Positions 1-9,038 of a stretch of DNA of 64,000 nucleotides are shown here, one piece after another. This DNA is from HyVt-105 sp049975425 (lineage in GTDB: Bacteria; Bacteroidota; Bacteroidia; Bacteroidales; VadinHA17), in the NCBI GenBank assembly GCA_049975425.1, contig JBNGDI010000001.1, forward strand, positions 124,001 through 188,000, given 5' to 3'. A program made the translations under genes and the position numbers. How positions within the stretch are numbered: position 1 is the stretch's first letter; every line of letters starts with the position of its first letter. The notes under the pieces were generated by a model that had not been told where the DNA came from, searched no databases, and was given only the letters and a program-made list of their open reading frames with translations.

Positions 1-1
1 C

Positions 2-796
2 CATTCCAACAAGGCCCTGGTGGATCTTTTTCAGGGAACTTTGAACAGCCTGGGGTTCCCGCCTGAGGCCATCCAGCTTGTGATGGATACCTCACGGGGC
101 AGCGCTGTGGAAATGATGAAAGCCCGGGGGATCATCGATCTGCTGATTCCCCGGGGAGGAGCCGGTTTGATCCGTACGGTGGTGGAAAACAGTCGGGTGC
201 CGGTCATTGAAACAGGGGCAGGAAACTGTCATATCTATGTTGACCGGGACGCCGACCGGGAAATGGCCGTTCATATTGTGGTGAATGCCAAAACCCAGCG
301 TCCGGGGGTGTGCAATGCGGCCGAGAGCCTTCTGGTGCACCGGGATATCGCCGCATTTTTTTTGCCCGAGGTGGCTGAACAATTGAAGCGCAGGAATGTT
401 GAGATCAGAGGGGATGAAACGGTTTGCTCCCTCAAGGGGAATGCGGTTCCGGCAACTGAAAAGGACTGGGGAAGTGAATACCTGGACCTGATTATATCGG
501 TAAAGGTGGTGCCAGACCTTGATTCGGCCATTGGACATATCCACCGTTACGGCACCGGACACTCTGAAACCATTGTTACCAATCATTACGCCAGTGCTCA
601 GAAATTTCTTGAAGAGGTGGACGCTGCAGCCGTATATGTAAACGCTTCCACCCGGTTTACCGACGGGTTTGAATTCGGTTTCGGAGCCGAAATAGGCATC
701 AGTACACAGAAATTGCATGCACGGGGACCTATGGGACTGGAAGCGCTGACATCTGCCAAATATATTATTTACGGCAACGGCCAGGTAAGGGAATAA
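2..796 (+). CDS. proA: Glutamate-5-semialdehyde dehydrogenase (gamma-glutamyl phosphate reductase), 3' part
   Basis: This is the C-terminal 264 codons of ProA, which reduces gamma-glutamyl phosphate to glutamate semialdehyde with NADPH in cytoplasmic proline synthesis. The frame is open to the left edge of the window, so the true start lies outside; the GTG at 20 is an internal valine. The aldehyde-dehydrogenase-type catalytic cysteine sits in the motif RPGVCNAAE (codon near 311). The motifs IPRGGAGLI and ETGAGNCH, and the C-terminal ARGPMGLEALTS, are characteristic of the family. Its stop lies 13 bases from the stop of the convergent carA, and no terminator hairpin is visible between them. 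The other half and any proB partner are not in the window. Confidence 0.95.
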   Translation, partial: HSNKALVDLFQGTLNSLGFPPEAIQLVMDTSRGSAVEMMKARGIIDLLIPRGGAGLIRTVVENSRVPVIETGAGNCHIYVDRDADREMAVHIVVNAKTQRPGVCNAAESLLVHRDIAAFFLPEVAEQLKRRNVEIRGDETVCSLKGNAVPATEKDWGSEYLDLIISVKVVPDLDSAIGHIHRYGTGHSETIVTNHYASAQKFLEEVDAAAVYVNASTRFTDGFEFGFGAEIGISTQKLHARGPMGLEALTSAKYIIYGNGQVRE

Positions 797-809
797 CCAG
801 GTGTTTTTA

Positions 810-1895
810 TTATTCGTTTATGTATTCCTGAATATTTCCGATAAACTCACTGAACAGGAAGGCTGTGTCAGTGGGTCCTCCCGAAGCTTCGGGATGGAAT
901 TGTGTGGAAAAGAAGGGTTTGCTCCGGTGTTTCATTCCTTCATTGGTTTCATCGTTCACATTGATGAACAGGGGTTCCCATTCGGATGGAAGAGTTTCAT
1001 TGTTCACCGCAAATCCATGATTCTGTGATGTAATGTATGCCCGGGGTGTATTTACCAGGCGCACTGGCTGGTTATGACTGCGGTGGCCGTATTTCAGCTT
1101 GTAGGTATCGGCTCCGGCTGCAAGCGCCATAAGCTGGTTTCCCAGGCAAATGCCGAAAATGGGTTTATCCTCCTTCAGTGACCGGCCGATATGTTCAATG
1201 GTGGTACCGCATTGCTTTGGATCGCCGGGACCGTTCGATATGAACAAACCGTGGTATTCTTCCTTCGAATAATCGTAATCCCAGGGAACCCTGATGATGG
1301 TTGTGTCAAGTTGCAGGAGGTATCTGATGATGTTGTACTTAACCCCGCAATCGATCAGCAGAATGCGGTATTTCCCGTTGCCGTATACCTTTTTTTCCCG
1401 GGTGCTTACCTGTTCCACCAAATTTTCCCGGTTGGGATCATAAAAATCAACCGTGTCTCTGTTCAACAGTATCTTGCCAAGCATGGTTCCCTTTTCTCTC
1501 AAAATTTTGGTAAGAGCACGGGTATCAATACCGAAAATGCCGGGAACCCGGTGCTTATTCAGCCAGTGACTGAGGCTGTTGACCGCATTCCAGTGACTGT
1601 ACTGAAACGAATAATCGGAAACCACCAGGGCAGAAATGTGGATCCGGTCCGATTCGAAATATTTTAACAAACCGTTCTCCCTTTCTTCAGCCGGAGCCCC
1701 GTAATTGCCCACCAGCGGGTAGGTAAGTACAAGGATCTGTCCGCGGTAGGAGGGGTCGGTTAAACTTTCTGGGTAACCGGTCATGGCGGTGTTAAATACT
1801 ACTTCCCCAGATACCGATTTTTCGTAGCCGAACGATTTTCCTGTCATTTCGGTTCCGTCTTCCAGCAGGAGTTTAACTTTCCGGGGTTCATTCAT
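810..1895 (-). CDS. carA: Carbamoyl-phosphate synthase, small (glutaminase) subunit
   Basis: CarA hydrolyses glutamine and passes ammonia to the large subunit CarB for carbamoyl phosphate, the entry point of pyrimidine and arginine synthesis. The 361 residues match the usual length. The N-terminal CPSase small-chain domain (about 1-150) contains TAMTGYPESLTDPSYRGQI. The class I amidotransferase domain has the nucleophile Cys250 in GICLGNQ and the His334/Glu336 pair in FHPEASGG, so the triad is intact. A TACTTTTG -7 element lies about 70 bases upstream. carB is not adjacent: the gene downstream is convergent proA and the gene upstream encodes a DUF4105 protein. Confidence 0.97.
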   Translation of the reverse strand: MNEPRKVKLLLEDGTEMTGKSFGYEKSVSGEVVFNTAMTGYPESLTDPSYRGQILVLTYPLVGNYGAPAEERENGLLKYFESDRIHISALVVSDYSFQYSHWNAVNSLSHWLNKHRVPGIFGIDTRALTKILREKGTMLGKILLNRDTVDFYDPNRENLVEQVSTREKKVYGNGKYRILLIDCGVKYNIIRYLLQLDTTIIRVPWDYDYSKEEYHGLFISNGPGDPKQCGTTIEHIGRSLKEDKPIFGICLGNQLMALAAGADTYKLKYGHRSHNQPVRLVNTPRAYITSQNHGFAVNNETLPSEWEPLFINVNDETNEGMKHRSKPFFSTQFHPEASGGPTDTAFLFSEFIGNIQEYINE

Positions 1896-1965
1896 GTGCT
1901 GATGCTTACAGATAACAGTGGATATGGCAGAATTCCATCCGGATGACTTACTTTTTCCGGCCGGT

Positions 1966-1973
1966 CAAAAGTA
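1966..1973 (-). promoter_or_regulatory. Bacteroidota-type -7 promoter element for carA
   Basis: Read on the minus strand this is TACTTTTG, an exact match to the Bacteroidota -7 consensus TAnnTTTG, about 70 bases upstream of the carA ATG. No good -33 TTTG is seen at the expected 19-21 base spacing, so this is a motif-based call. Confidence 0.45.
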
Positions 1974-2009
1974 CAAAAAAAGTGACTATTTCGCATGGAA
2001 CAACAGGTG

Positions 2010-3212
2010 TTACTTATGCCGGCCTGACATAAACCCGGTAAGGAGATGGCTTTCAACCGTCAACCGGAGAAATACGGCAAGCAATACCGGCAGAATAGCC
2101 CTGGGTAACAGATTGTGGGTCCACGGCATGCTGATCAGAAGTGCGAGAACGGGAACTGCGGCTGCCAGGAAATAGATCCGGAGCCAGGCCGGATTTGTCG
2201 CACGACGCAGAAAAAAGACAGCAATAAGGTGAAAGGGGAAGGCCCACAGCATGTTGAGGTTTGCTGCCAGGGGTTTATGGTCACTGAAGATCCAGAATAC
2301 CACCAGCAGGGTTCCCAGGAGTCCGAGTGCCATAAACAGGATTCTGTCGAACCATATCCATTTTGCTTTCCTTCCCGTTTCAATACCTGCAGATAGCAGG
2401 GCCAAAAGAAAAAGGGCCCAGAAAATCTGACCCGGGCGCGGGCTTGAAGCCGTTTCAGTATCGGGTTCGGCTTCAAACACGGTAACAATGTTGCTGCAGA
2501 ACGATCTGCTTCCGTTTCCTTCACTGATCATGGCTTTATCGTAAATGGCCATGATATAGTCGGGAAGGAACATATATTGCCAGGGGGTGGCAATGCGGTC
2601 GGTCGGCAGGCCAAGGGCGATGTCAATGCCTACATCCAGCCATGGGGTTGCGGCCAGGTAAGGATCGATCAGTTGCCTGAATGACAGTTCCTGCCTGTAA
2701 TCGGAATAATTATACTGTATGGGAATATCCAGGCTTTCGTGGATTATGTCCCTGACCCTGGTGGCACAATTATCGTAAAAAAAGTCGTACCGGTAATACC
2801 GGTTTTCCGGCCGGTAGTTTTCAAGCAAGTTATTGAAAAGCACCTCTTTGGAGGAATGTGGAATCATCAGTTCCTGTTCGTATACCGATCGGTTTTCGAA
2901 AATGTATTCAGCCAGAAATTCCCTGAATGTGCTGACCGAAAGCATATAATCGAGCCTTCCCCCGATGAATTTAAGGTAAAAGTTTGGTGTGCTGAAATCG
3001 AACGTGCCGTAATTAAATACCAGATCAAGGTTCTGAACCGGATCAACCACCCGGATGGCGGTGTGTCCGAAAAGCGAATAGGTTTCATTCCCCGGGGAAC
3101 AGGTAAGTACGCTTACCCTGGCTGAATCTGAAAGGGTTGCGGAATAGGAGAAGGATGAGAATATCAGGGGAAGTATAAAGGATATCTGGATTTTTTGAAG
3201 GATGGAAGCCAT
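2010..3212 (-). CDS. DUF4105 (Lnb N-terminal-like) exported membrane protein
   Basis: A 400-residue protein. I chose the ATG at 3212 because it opens onto a signal-peptide-like segment (residues 5-25) and removes an unlikely hydrophilic extension. Residues about 30-260 match the DUF4105 family of Bacteroidota: a conserved His50 in SLFGHTAIR and Cys149 in DNCATRVRDI. The spacing of these residues resembles permuted papain/NlpC-type hydrolases, which is my inference. The last about 130 residues hold four to five hydrophobic segments, so the N-terminal domain is probably periplasmic and membrane-anchored. The start is 133 bases from the divergent rsmA. The biological role is unknown. Confidence 0.8.
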   Translation of the reverse strand: MASILQKIQISFILPLIFSSFSYSATLSDSARVSVLTCSPGNETYSLFGHTAIRVVDPVQNLDLVFNYGTFDFSTPNFYLKFIGGRLDYMLSVSTFREFLAEYIFENRSVYEQELMIPHSSKEVLFNNLLENYRPENRYYRYDFFYDNCATRVRDIIHESLDIPIQYNYSDYRQELSFRQLIDPYLAATPWLDVGIDIALGLPTDRIATPWQYMFLPDYIMAIYDKAMISEGNGSRSFCSNIVTVFEAEPDTETASSPRPGQIFWALFLLALLSAGIETGRKAKWIWFDRILFMALGLLGTLLVVFWIFSDHKPLAANLNMLWAFPFHLIAVFFLRRATNPAWLRIYFLAAAVPVLALLISMPWTHNLLPRAILPVLLAVFLRLTVESHLLTGFMSGRHK

Positions 3213-3345
3213 AAGGAAGAATTTTCTACAATGATAGTTTCTTTCGTTGAAAAAACATGCGGTGAGTGATGATTTTCGCCGGTTGTGTTTTGAGGTTTCA
3301 TACCAATTCATGAAATTGCGGTGATTACCCGGAAAAATCAAGCAG

Positions 3346-4119
3346 ATGTATATTCGCCCCAAAAAATCGCTGGGTCAGCATTTTTTACATGACCGCAACA
3401 TTGCTGCAAAAATTGTGAACAGCCTGCGTGCGGAAGGATACCGTACCGTGATTGAGGTAGGACCGGGTTTAGGGGTACTCACCGGATACCTTCTGGAGCG
3501 GAAGGATCTGGTCATTATTCCGGTGGAGATTGACAGAGAAGCAGTGGAATACCTGAAGGAAGCTTATCCTGCCCTGTATGGAAGGATCGTGGAGGGAGAC
3601 TTTCTGAAAACAGACCTTTCCGTTTTAACGGAAGAGCCTTTTGGGGTGATTGGCAATTTCCCCTATCACATTTCCAGTTCCATTTTTTTCAGAATTCTTG
3701 ACAACCGCCACAGTGTAAGGGAAGTTGTATGTATGGTTCAGAAAGAAGTGGCGGAGCGGATATGCAGTGCTCCGGGCAACAAGACCTACGGAATACTGAG
3801 TGTATTGCTGGGTGTCTTTTTCCAGGTGGAATATTTGTTTACTGTGGGCGAAAAAGTGTTTACCCCTCCACCGAAAGTGAAGTCGGCAGTGATCAGGCTG
3901 ACCCGGCACAGGGAAGACAGGTTACCCTGCAAAGAAGAGTTGTTTTTCAGGCTGGTGAAGGCAGGATTCAACCAGAGAAGAAAAACGCTTCGAAATGCCT
4001 TAAAAGCCATGTTATTGCCCACTCCTGACCGGCATCCCCTGCTGGAGAAGAGAGCCGAACAGTTGACCGGGGCCGATTTTATCGCTCTTACCCGCTGGGC
4101 AGAGCCATACCTCAGGTAG
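3346..4119 (+). CDS. rsmA: 16S rRNA (adenine1518/1519-N6) dimethyltransferase
   Basis: RsmA (KsgA) dimethylates the two adjacent adenines in the helix 45 loop of 16S rRNA late in 30S assembly. The 257 residues begin with the family signature KKSLGQHFLHD. The SAM-binding motif I is EVGPGLGVLT (about 37-46), and the catalytic NFPYHIS is at 104-110. The C-terminal helical domain carries FNQRRKTLRNAL. All key motifs are present and the length is normal. It is convergent with the MacB-like permease gene, with 51 bases between stops and no obvious terminator hairpin. Confidence 0.97.
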   Translation: MYIRPKKSLGQHFLHDRNIAAKIVNSLRAEGYRTVIEVGPGLGVLTGYLLERKDLVIIPVEIDREAVEYLKEAYPALYGRIVEGDFLKTDLSVLTEEPFGVIGNFPYHISSSIFFRILDNRHSVREVVCMVQKEVAERICSAPGNKTYGILSVLLGVFFQVEYLFTVGEKVFTPPPKVKSAVIRLTRHREDRLPCKEELFFRLVKAGFNQRRKTLRNALKAMLLPTPDRHPLLEKRAEQLTGADFIALTRWAEPYLR

Positions 4120-4170
4120 AAGAAAAAGGGCGGAACGGAGGAAAAGGCAACCGGTGTGTTCCCCTTCCAT

Positions 4171-5433
4171 TCAGAACGACACGGAAATGGCTTCAACCGG
4201 ATTCAGCCGTGAGGCCGAGAGGGCCGGTGCATATCCGGAAATCACGCCCACTGTTGCAGAGATGATGATACCCAGCAGGATGTTCCCCACCGTGAGGTGA
4301 ATATGGGCCTCGAACGACTGGTTGACGAAAAGAGTTGAGATAAATATCATAACCAGCCCGAGGATTCCGCCAACGAGCGACAGCAATACCGATTCGTACA
4401 GAAACTGAAGCAGGATGAAATAACGTTTTGCACCCAGTGCTTTCTGTATGCCGATGATATGTGTGCGTTCCTTTACGCTCACAAACATGATGTTGGCAAT
4501 GCCAAAGCCTCCGACCAGGATGCTAAAACCGCCGATGATCCATCCCCCGAGATTAATTCCGGAAAAAATGGGCGCCAGGGCCTGAGTAATCATACTGGCC
4601 CTGTTCAGTGCGAAATTATCGGGAGACGATGGTTTTAATCTTCTGGCCGACCGCATAATGCTGCGGAGTTCATCGTCGATTTCCAGTTTGGTAACACCGG
4701 GTTTCGGTTTTACCATGATATTGGGCATTAGCCGGTCGCTTCGGATGTTTACCAGGTTTCTCACGTAATTCAGTGGGATCAGGACCGTTTTATCGAGTCC
4801 CTGGTCGCCCAGTCCGCCCGAACCTTCTTTGCGTACCATTCCAATAATTCTGATCTTGGCTCCCTGCACGGTAATCTCTTTGCCAACAGGGCTGATTCCC
4901 CTGAACAGGTTATTGGCCACATCGGCTCCTATTACCGCAACATTTCTGCCGGTGGCCGATTCCACGGGGGAAAAATACCTTCCTTCCTCCATTTCAAAGT
5001 AACGCAGATCGGCATACTCGTGGGTTACGCAGAGAATATTGACATTTTCTACCCGGTTATTCCTGTAACTCACATCACGTGTGGCTGTTACATTAAAAAC
5101 CACATTCTCGGCCCGTGTTGATCGTTTTTTAACGATTTCATATTCCTGCATGGTGGGTACCGGCCACTGAATAATATCCCACCAGGCCAGGTTTGGATCA
5201 TTTGACCAGGGAAATTTATCGATATAAACAACATCTTCTCCCAGGGAAGCAATATTGTCACGGATCCCGGTTTCCATCCAGTCGAGTGCCGTAAAAACGG
5301 AGATGATGGCAAATATGCCAATGGTTATTCCCAGCAGGGTAAGAAAAGTTCGCATCTTATTGACCACTACTGATCGGATGGCGGTCAAAAAGCTTTCCCT
5401 GATCATTATCAGGACCATCCACAGGTTTCTCAT
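4171..5433 (-). CDS. MacB/FtsX-type ABC transporter permease
   Basis: A 420-residue inner-membrane permease of the MacB/LolCE-like class. TM1 spans about residues 25-50 (FLTLLGITIGIFAIISVF). A MacB periplasmic core domain covers about 50-290, and three C-terminal TM segments with the FtsX domain follow (about 298-400). These permeases work with a cytoplasmic LolD/MacB ATPase in mechanotransmission or lipoprotein/peptide export. No ATPase gene lies nearby: the gene is alone between convergent rsmA and divergent purH, so its partner must be elsewhere. The ATG at 5433 is used; an internal ATG at 5406 (MIRESFL) would give a more typical N terminus. The substrate cannot be told from sequence. Confidence 0.88.
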   Translation of the reverse strand: MRNLWMVLIMIRESFLTAIRSVVVNKMRTFLTLLGITIGIFAIISVFTALDWMETGIRDNIASLGEDVVYIDKFPWSNDPNLAWWDIIQWPVPTMQEYEIVKKRSTRAENVVFNVTATRDVSYRNNRVENVNILCVTHEYADLRYFEMEEGRYFSPVESATGRNVAVIGADVANNLFRGISPVGKEITVQGAKIRIIGMVRKEGSGGLGDQGLDKTVLIPLNYVRNLVNIRSDRLMPNIMVKPKPGVTKLEIDDELRSIMRSARRLKPSSPDNFALNRASMITQALAPIFSGINLGGWIIGGFSILVGGFGIANIMFVSVKERTHIIGIQKALGAKRYFILLQFLYESVLLSLVGGILGLVMIFISTLFVNQSFEAHIHLTVGNILLGIIISATVGVISGYAPALSASRLNPVEAISVSF

Positions 5434-5599
5434 AGAGACAGCTGAACAGATTTTGAAGCCGAAAGTTAAGGATAATTGATCAAATCAACCTATATCGGCA
5501 TAAAAAATTAGAAAGTCTTGTTCTCGTCATTCCTTGAAAAAACAGGGATTTTTTCTGGTATTTTCACTAATTTTACGGCTTCATGACAAAATATTGTGT

Positions 5600-7126
5600 A
5601 TGAGTGGTTTAAAAAAAATCAAAACAGCACTTATCTCGGTGTATCACAAGGAAAACCTGGATAAAATGATCAAAGTCCTTCACCGGGAGAAAGTGCAGCT
5701 GTTTTCTACCGGTGGAACCCGATTGTTTATAGAATCACTGGGTGTACCGGTAACCGGTGTTGAAGAGCTTACCGGTTTTCCGTCCATTCTGGGGGGAAGG
5801 GTAAAAACTTTGCATCCGAAGGTATTTGGAGGGATCCTTGGGAGGAGGGAAGAAGAAACCGATCTGTATGAGATGAATGAGTACAATATCCCTGCGGTGG
5901 ATTTGGTGGTGGTGGACCTGTACCCGTTTGCAGAGACAGTGGCATCAGGGGCCGGGGAAAATGAAATCATTGAGAAGATCGATATCGGAGGGGTTTCGCT
6001 GATCAGGGCGGCTGCAAAAAATTTTCACGATGTGCTGATTGTTTCCCACCGCTCCCAGTATAAAGAAGTGACAGAGGTGCTGGCATCGGGGAAGGGAGAA
6101 ACGGACCTGGCATTCAGGCGCCGATATGCGGTGTATGCTTTCCACGTTACATCTGATTATGATATAAGGATTTTTGATTATTTTAACAGGGGGGTGGGTT
6201 TTTCTTTTCATAAACAGAGCCTGGAGCATTCACGTTCGTTACGATACGGGGAGAATCCGCACCAATCGGCCAGGTATTTCGGGAACCTGGATCAGGTTTT
6301 CGAACAGTTGCACGGGAAAGAGATATCATACAACAACCTGCTGGATATTGATGCTGCCCTCTGCCTGATCGGAGAATTTGATGAAACCACCCTGGCTATT
6401 ATCAAGCACAACAATGCCTGTGGTATTGCTTCCAGAAAAAGACTTTCCGATGCATGGAAAGATGCTCTGGCAGGGGATCCGGTTTCGGCTTTTGGAGGGA
6501 TTATTGTGTCCAACACTCCGGTAGACAAGCAAACCGCTTCGGATATGAACAAGATATTCTTTGAGGTGGTGATAGCTCCCGGCTATGAGGAAGATGCCCT
6601 CCAAATACTGAAGTCGAAGAAGAACCGTATCATCTTGAAAACGAAAGATATCCGGTTTCCCGTATGGCAGTTCCGTTCGTTGCTGAACGGTTTGATTGCG
6701 CAGGACCGGGACACCCGCACCGAATCGGCCAGCGATTTAAAAACAGTTACTAAAGCAAGTCCTCCGGATGAGGTCAGGGAAGACCTTCTGTTTGCCAACA
6801 AAATTGTGAAGCATACCAAATCCAATGCCATTGTGCTGGCTAAAAACAAGCAGTTGCTGGGGAACGGCACCGGACAGACCAGCCGGGTCGATGCCCTGAA
6901 GCAGGCCATAGAGAAGGCAAGGGAATTTGGCCATGACCTGGAAGGGGCTGTGATGGCTTCCGATGCCTTTTTCCCTTTTGCCGATTCGGTGGAAATAGCA
7001 TTTAAGGCAGGGGTCAAATCGGTGATCCAGCCGGGAGGATCAATCCGTGATGAAGATTCGGTAAGGTTTTGCGATGAACATGGCATGTCGATGATTTTCA
7101 CAGGAGTGAGGCATTTTAAACATTAA
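5600..7126 (+). CDS. purH: Bifunctional AICAR formyltransferase / IMP cyclohydrolase
   Basis: PurH carries out the last two steps of de novo purine synthesis: formylation of AICAR and ring closure to IMP. I chose the ATG at 5600 (MSGLKKIKTALISVY), giving 508 residues; the upstream in-frame ATG at 5534 would add an unsupported hydrophobic leader. The N-terminal MGS-like IMP cyclohydrolase domain (about 1-190) contains LFSTGGTRLFIESLG and GGRVKTLHPKVFGGIL. The C-terminal transformylase has SLRYGENPHQSA and the catalytic-region IIKHNNACG. It lies just upstream of mreB, an order common in Bacteroidota, but mreB has its own -7 motif. Confidence 0.96.
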   Translation: MSGLKKIKTALISVYHKENLDKMIKVLHREKVQLFSTGGTRLFIESLGVPVTGVEELTGFPSILGGRVKTLHPKVFGGILGRREEETDLYEMNEYNIPAVDLVVVDLYPFAETVASGAGENEIIEKIDIGGVSLIRAAAKNFHDVLIVSHRSQYKEVTEVLASGKGETDLAFRRRYAVYAFHVTSDYDIRIFDYFNRGVGFSFHKQSLEHSRSLRYGENPHQSARYFGNLDQVFEQLHGKEISYNNLLDIDAALCLIGEFDETTLAIIKHNNACGIASRKRLSDAWKDALAGDPVSAFGGIIVSNTPVDKQTASDMNKIFFEVVIAPGYEEDALQILKSKKNRIILKTKDIRFPVWQFRSLLNGLIAQDRDTRTESASDLKTVTKASPPDEVREDLLFANKIVKHTKSNAIVLAKNKQLLGNGTGQTSRVDALKQAIEKAREFGHDLEGAVMASDAFFPFADSVEIAFKAGVKSVIQPGGSIRDEDSVRFCDEHGMSMIFTGVRHFKH

Positions 7127-7132
7127 AATATT

Positions 7133-7140
7133 TACATTTG
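7133..7140 (+). promoter_or_regulatory. Bacteroidota-type -7 element for the mreBCD-PBP2-rodA operon
   Basis: TACATTTG matches TAnnTTTG exactly and ends 24 bases before the mreB ATG, a spacing typical of promoters in this phylum. It sits in the 38-base purH-mreB gap. No strong -33 TTTG is visible upstream. Confidence 0.5.
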
Positions 7141-7164
7141 TAATCAATTTTAGCGAAAGCATTT

Positions 7165-8187
7165 ATGGGAATATTTTCATTCTTGACGCAGGAATTGGCC
7201 ATTGACCTGGGAACCGCCAATACCATCATCATTCACAATGACAAGGTAGTGGTGGATGAGCCTTCCATCGTAGCCATTGATCAGTCAACCAATAAAATGA
7301 TAGCCATTGGGGAGAAGGCCAGGCAGATGCATGGGAAGACACATGAAAACATCAAAACCATCAGACCGTTGCGTGACGGGGTCATTGCCGATTTTCATGC
7401 GGCCGAACTGATGATTCGGGGCATGATCAAGATGATCAACAGCAAACCCCAGCTGTTTTCGCCTTCACTGCGTATGGTGGTATGCATCCCTTCGGGAAGC
7501 ACCGAAGTGGAAGTAAGGGCCGTACGGGATTCTTCGGAACATGCTGGAGGCAGGGATGTTTACCTGATTTATGAGCCCATGGCTGCTGCCATCGGTATAG
7601 GAATTGATGTGGAAGCCCCCACGGGGAGTATGGTAGTGGATATCGGAGGAGGGACCACCGAAATAGCCGTGATTGCTCTGGGCGGTATAGTTTGTAACAA
7701 ATCGATCAGGGTGGCGGGTGATAGTTTTACGGCGGATATACAGGCTTACATGCGGCATCAGCACAATATCAAGATCGGCGAACGGACTGCCGAAGATATC
7801 AAGATAAATGTTGGTTCGGCCCTGACCGACCTGGATGATCCCCCGCCCGATTACATTGTGCGGGGGCCGAATCTGATGACAGCCATGCCTATTGAGATAC
7901 CGATTTCATACCAGGAAATAGCCCATTGTCTTGACAAATCCATTTCAAAGGTGGAGACAGCCATTCTGGGTGTTCTGGAGCAAACGCCGCCCGAACTGTA
8001 TGCGGATATTGTCAATACCGGCATTTATCTGGCTGGAGGCGGGGCCCTGCTGCGCGGACTGGATAAGCGGCTCAGCGATAAAATCAGTATCCCTTTCCAC
8101 GTGGCCGAAGATCCGTTGCATGCAGTGGCGCGCGGAACGGGAATTGCCCTGAAGAATGTGGACCGGTTTTCTTTCCTGATGAGATAA
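7165..8187 (+). CDS. mreB: Rod shape-determining actin homologue MreB
   Basis: MreB forms membrane-attached filaments that direct the elongation machinery of lateral peptidoglycan synthesis. The 340 residues have the usual length. Actin-fold nucleotide motifs are intact: phosphate-1 DLGTANTII near residue 11, phosphate-2 VVDIGGGTTEIAV near 156, and the adenosine motif LAGGGALLRGLDKRL near the C terminus. The N-terminal MGIFSFL is a short hydrophobic membrane-binding start. It leads the operon mreB-mreC-mreD-PBP2-rodA, whose products form one complex. Confidence 0.98.
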   Translation: MGIFSFLTQELAIDLGTANTIIIHNDKVVVDEPSIVAIDQSTNKMIAIGEKARQMHGKTHENIKTIRPLRDGVIADFHAAELMIRGMIKMINSKPQLFSPSLRMVVCIPSGSTEVEVRAVRDSSEHAGGRDVYLIYEPMAAAIGIGIDVEAPTGSMVVDIGGGTTEIAVIALGGIVCNKSIRVAGDSFTADIQAYMRHQHNIKIGERTAEDIKINVGSALTDLDDPPPDYIVRGPNLMTAMPIEIPISYQEIAHCLDKSISKVETAILGVLEQTPPELYADIVNTGIYLAGGGALLRGLDKRLSDKISIPFHVAEDPLHAVARGTGIALKNVDRFSFLMR

Positions 8188-8210
8188 GCCAAAAAAGTAA
8201 GGACACAGGA

Positions 8211-9038
8211 ATGCGAAATTTAATCCGTTTTTTACTAAAGTATTATCTCGTTTTCCTGTTCCTGGCCCTGGAAGTTGTTTCACTGGCAATTTTTTTTCAA
8301 CGAAACGAATTCCAGCGGGCCGGCATTCTGAATGCCACCGACCGTTTGAAGGGAGCTTACCACAAAAAACTGGGGAACCTGCGTTCCTACCTTTACCTGA
8401 GGGAATTGAACAGGCAGCTGGCTGAAGAAAATATAAAACTGAAAAACGAGCTCGGAAGGGCATACGAATCGGAAGAAATCTTTTTCTATTCCGTGCATGA
8501 CAGTGTCAGAGGGCAAAGCTATTATTATACTCCCGCCCGGGTGATCAACAATACCATAAACAAGCAAAGGAACTACATTACACTTGATAAGGGGAGGGTT
8601 GACGGGATCAAGGAAGAAGACGGGGTGATCTGCCCCAGTGGCCTGGTGGGAGTGGTTTACCGGGTTTCTCCGTATTTTTCCACGGTACTGTCGGTACTGA
8701 ATGTGGATTTTCGGGTCAGTGCCAGGATGAAAAAGAACAACTATTACGGGTCACTTTTCTGGGACGGACTGAATTACCGTTTTGCCACGCTGACAGAAAT
8801 TCCCCATCATGTGGATGTATTGCCGGGGGATACCATACTTACCAGCGGCTATTCAGCCATTTTCCCGGAAGGAGTGATGGTAGGGGTGGTGGACAAGGTT
8901 AGCAGGAAAGGAGGCGACTTCCTGGAGATCAGGGTAAGACTGGCTACGGATTTCAAGAACCTGGTGCATGTACAGGTGGTTACCAATTTGAGAAAGGAGG
9001 AAAGAATGTCTATCGAAAACTTATCCAACAGTGATTGA
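8211..9038 (+). CDS. mreC: Rod shape-determining protein MreC
   Basis: MreC is a bitopic inner-membrane scaffold that activates PBP2-RodA. The 275-residue protein has one N-terminal TM (about 12-30), a coiled-coil stretch (about 60-85, with LNRQLAEENIKLKNELG) and a periplasmic double beta-barrel domain containing GLVGVVYRVSPYFSTVLSVL and the family element GDTILTSGYSAIFPEGVMVG. Its 3' end overlaps mreD by 8 bases, indicating coupled translation. Confidence 0.95.
   Translation: MRNLIRFLLKYYLVFLFLALEVVSLAIFFQRNEFQRAGILNATDRLKGAYHKKLGNLRSYLYLRELNRQLAEENIKLKNELGRAYESEEIFFYSVHDSVRGQSYYYTPARVINNTINKQRNYITLDKGRVDGIKEEDGVICPSGLVGVVYRVSPYFSTVLSVLNVDFRVSARMKKNNYYGSLFWDGLNYRFATLTEIPHHVDVLPGDTILTSGYSAIFPEGVMVGVVDKVSRKGGDFLEIRVRLATDFKNLVHVQVVTNLRKEERMSIENLSNSD

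Noticed and set aside
92..718. A 208-codon frame antisense to proA
   Set aside because: proA on the plus strand is unambiguous; the antisense translation shows no domain.
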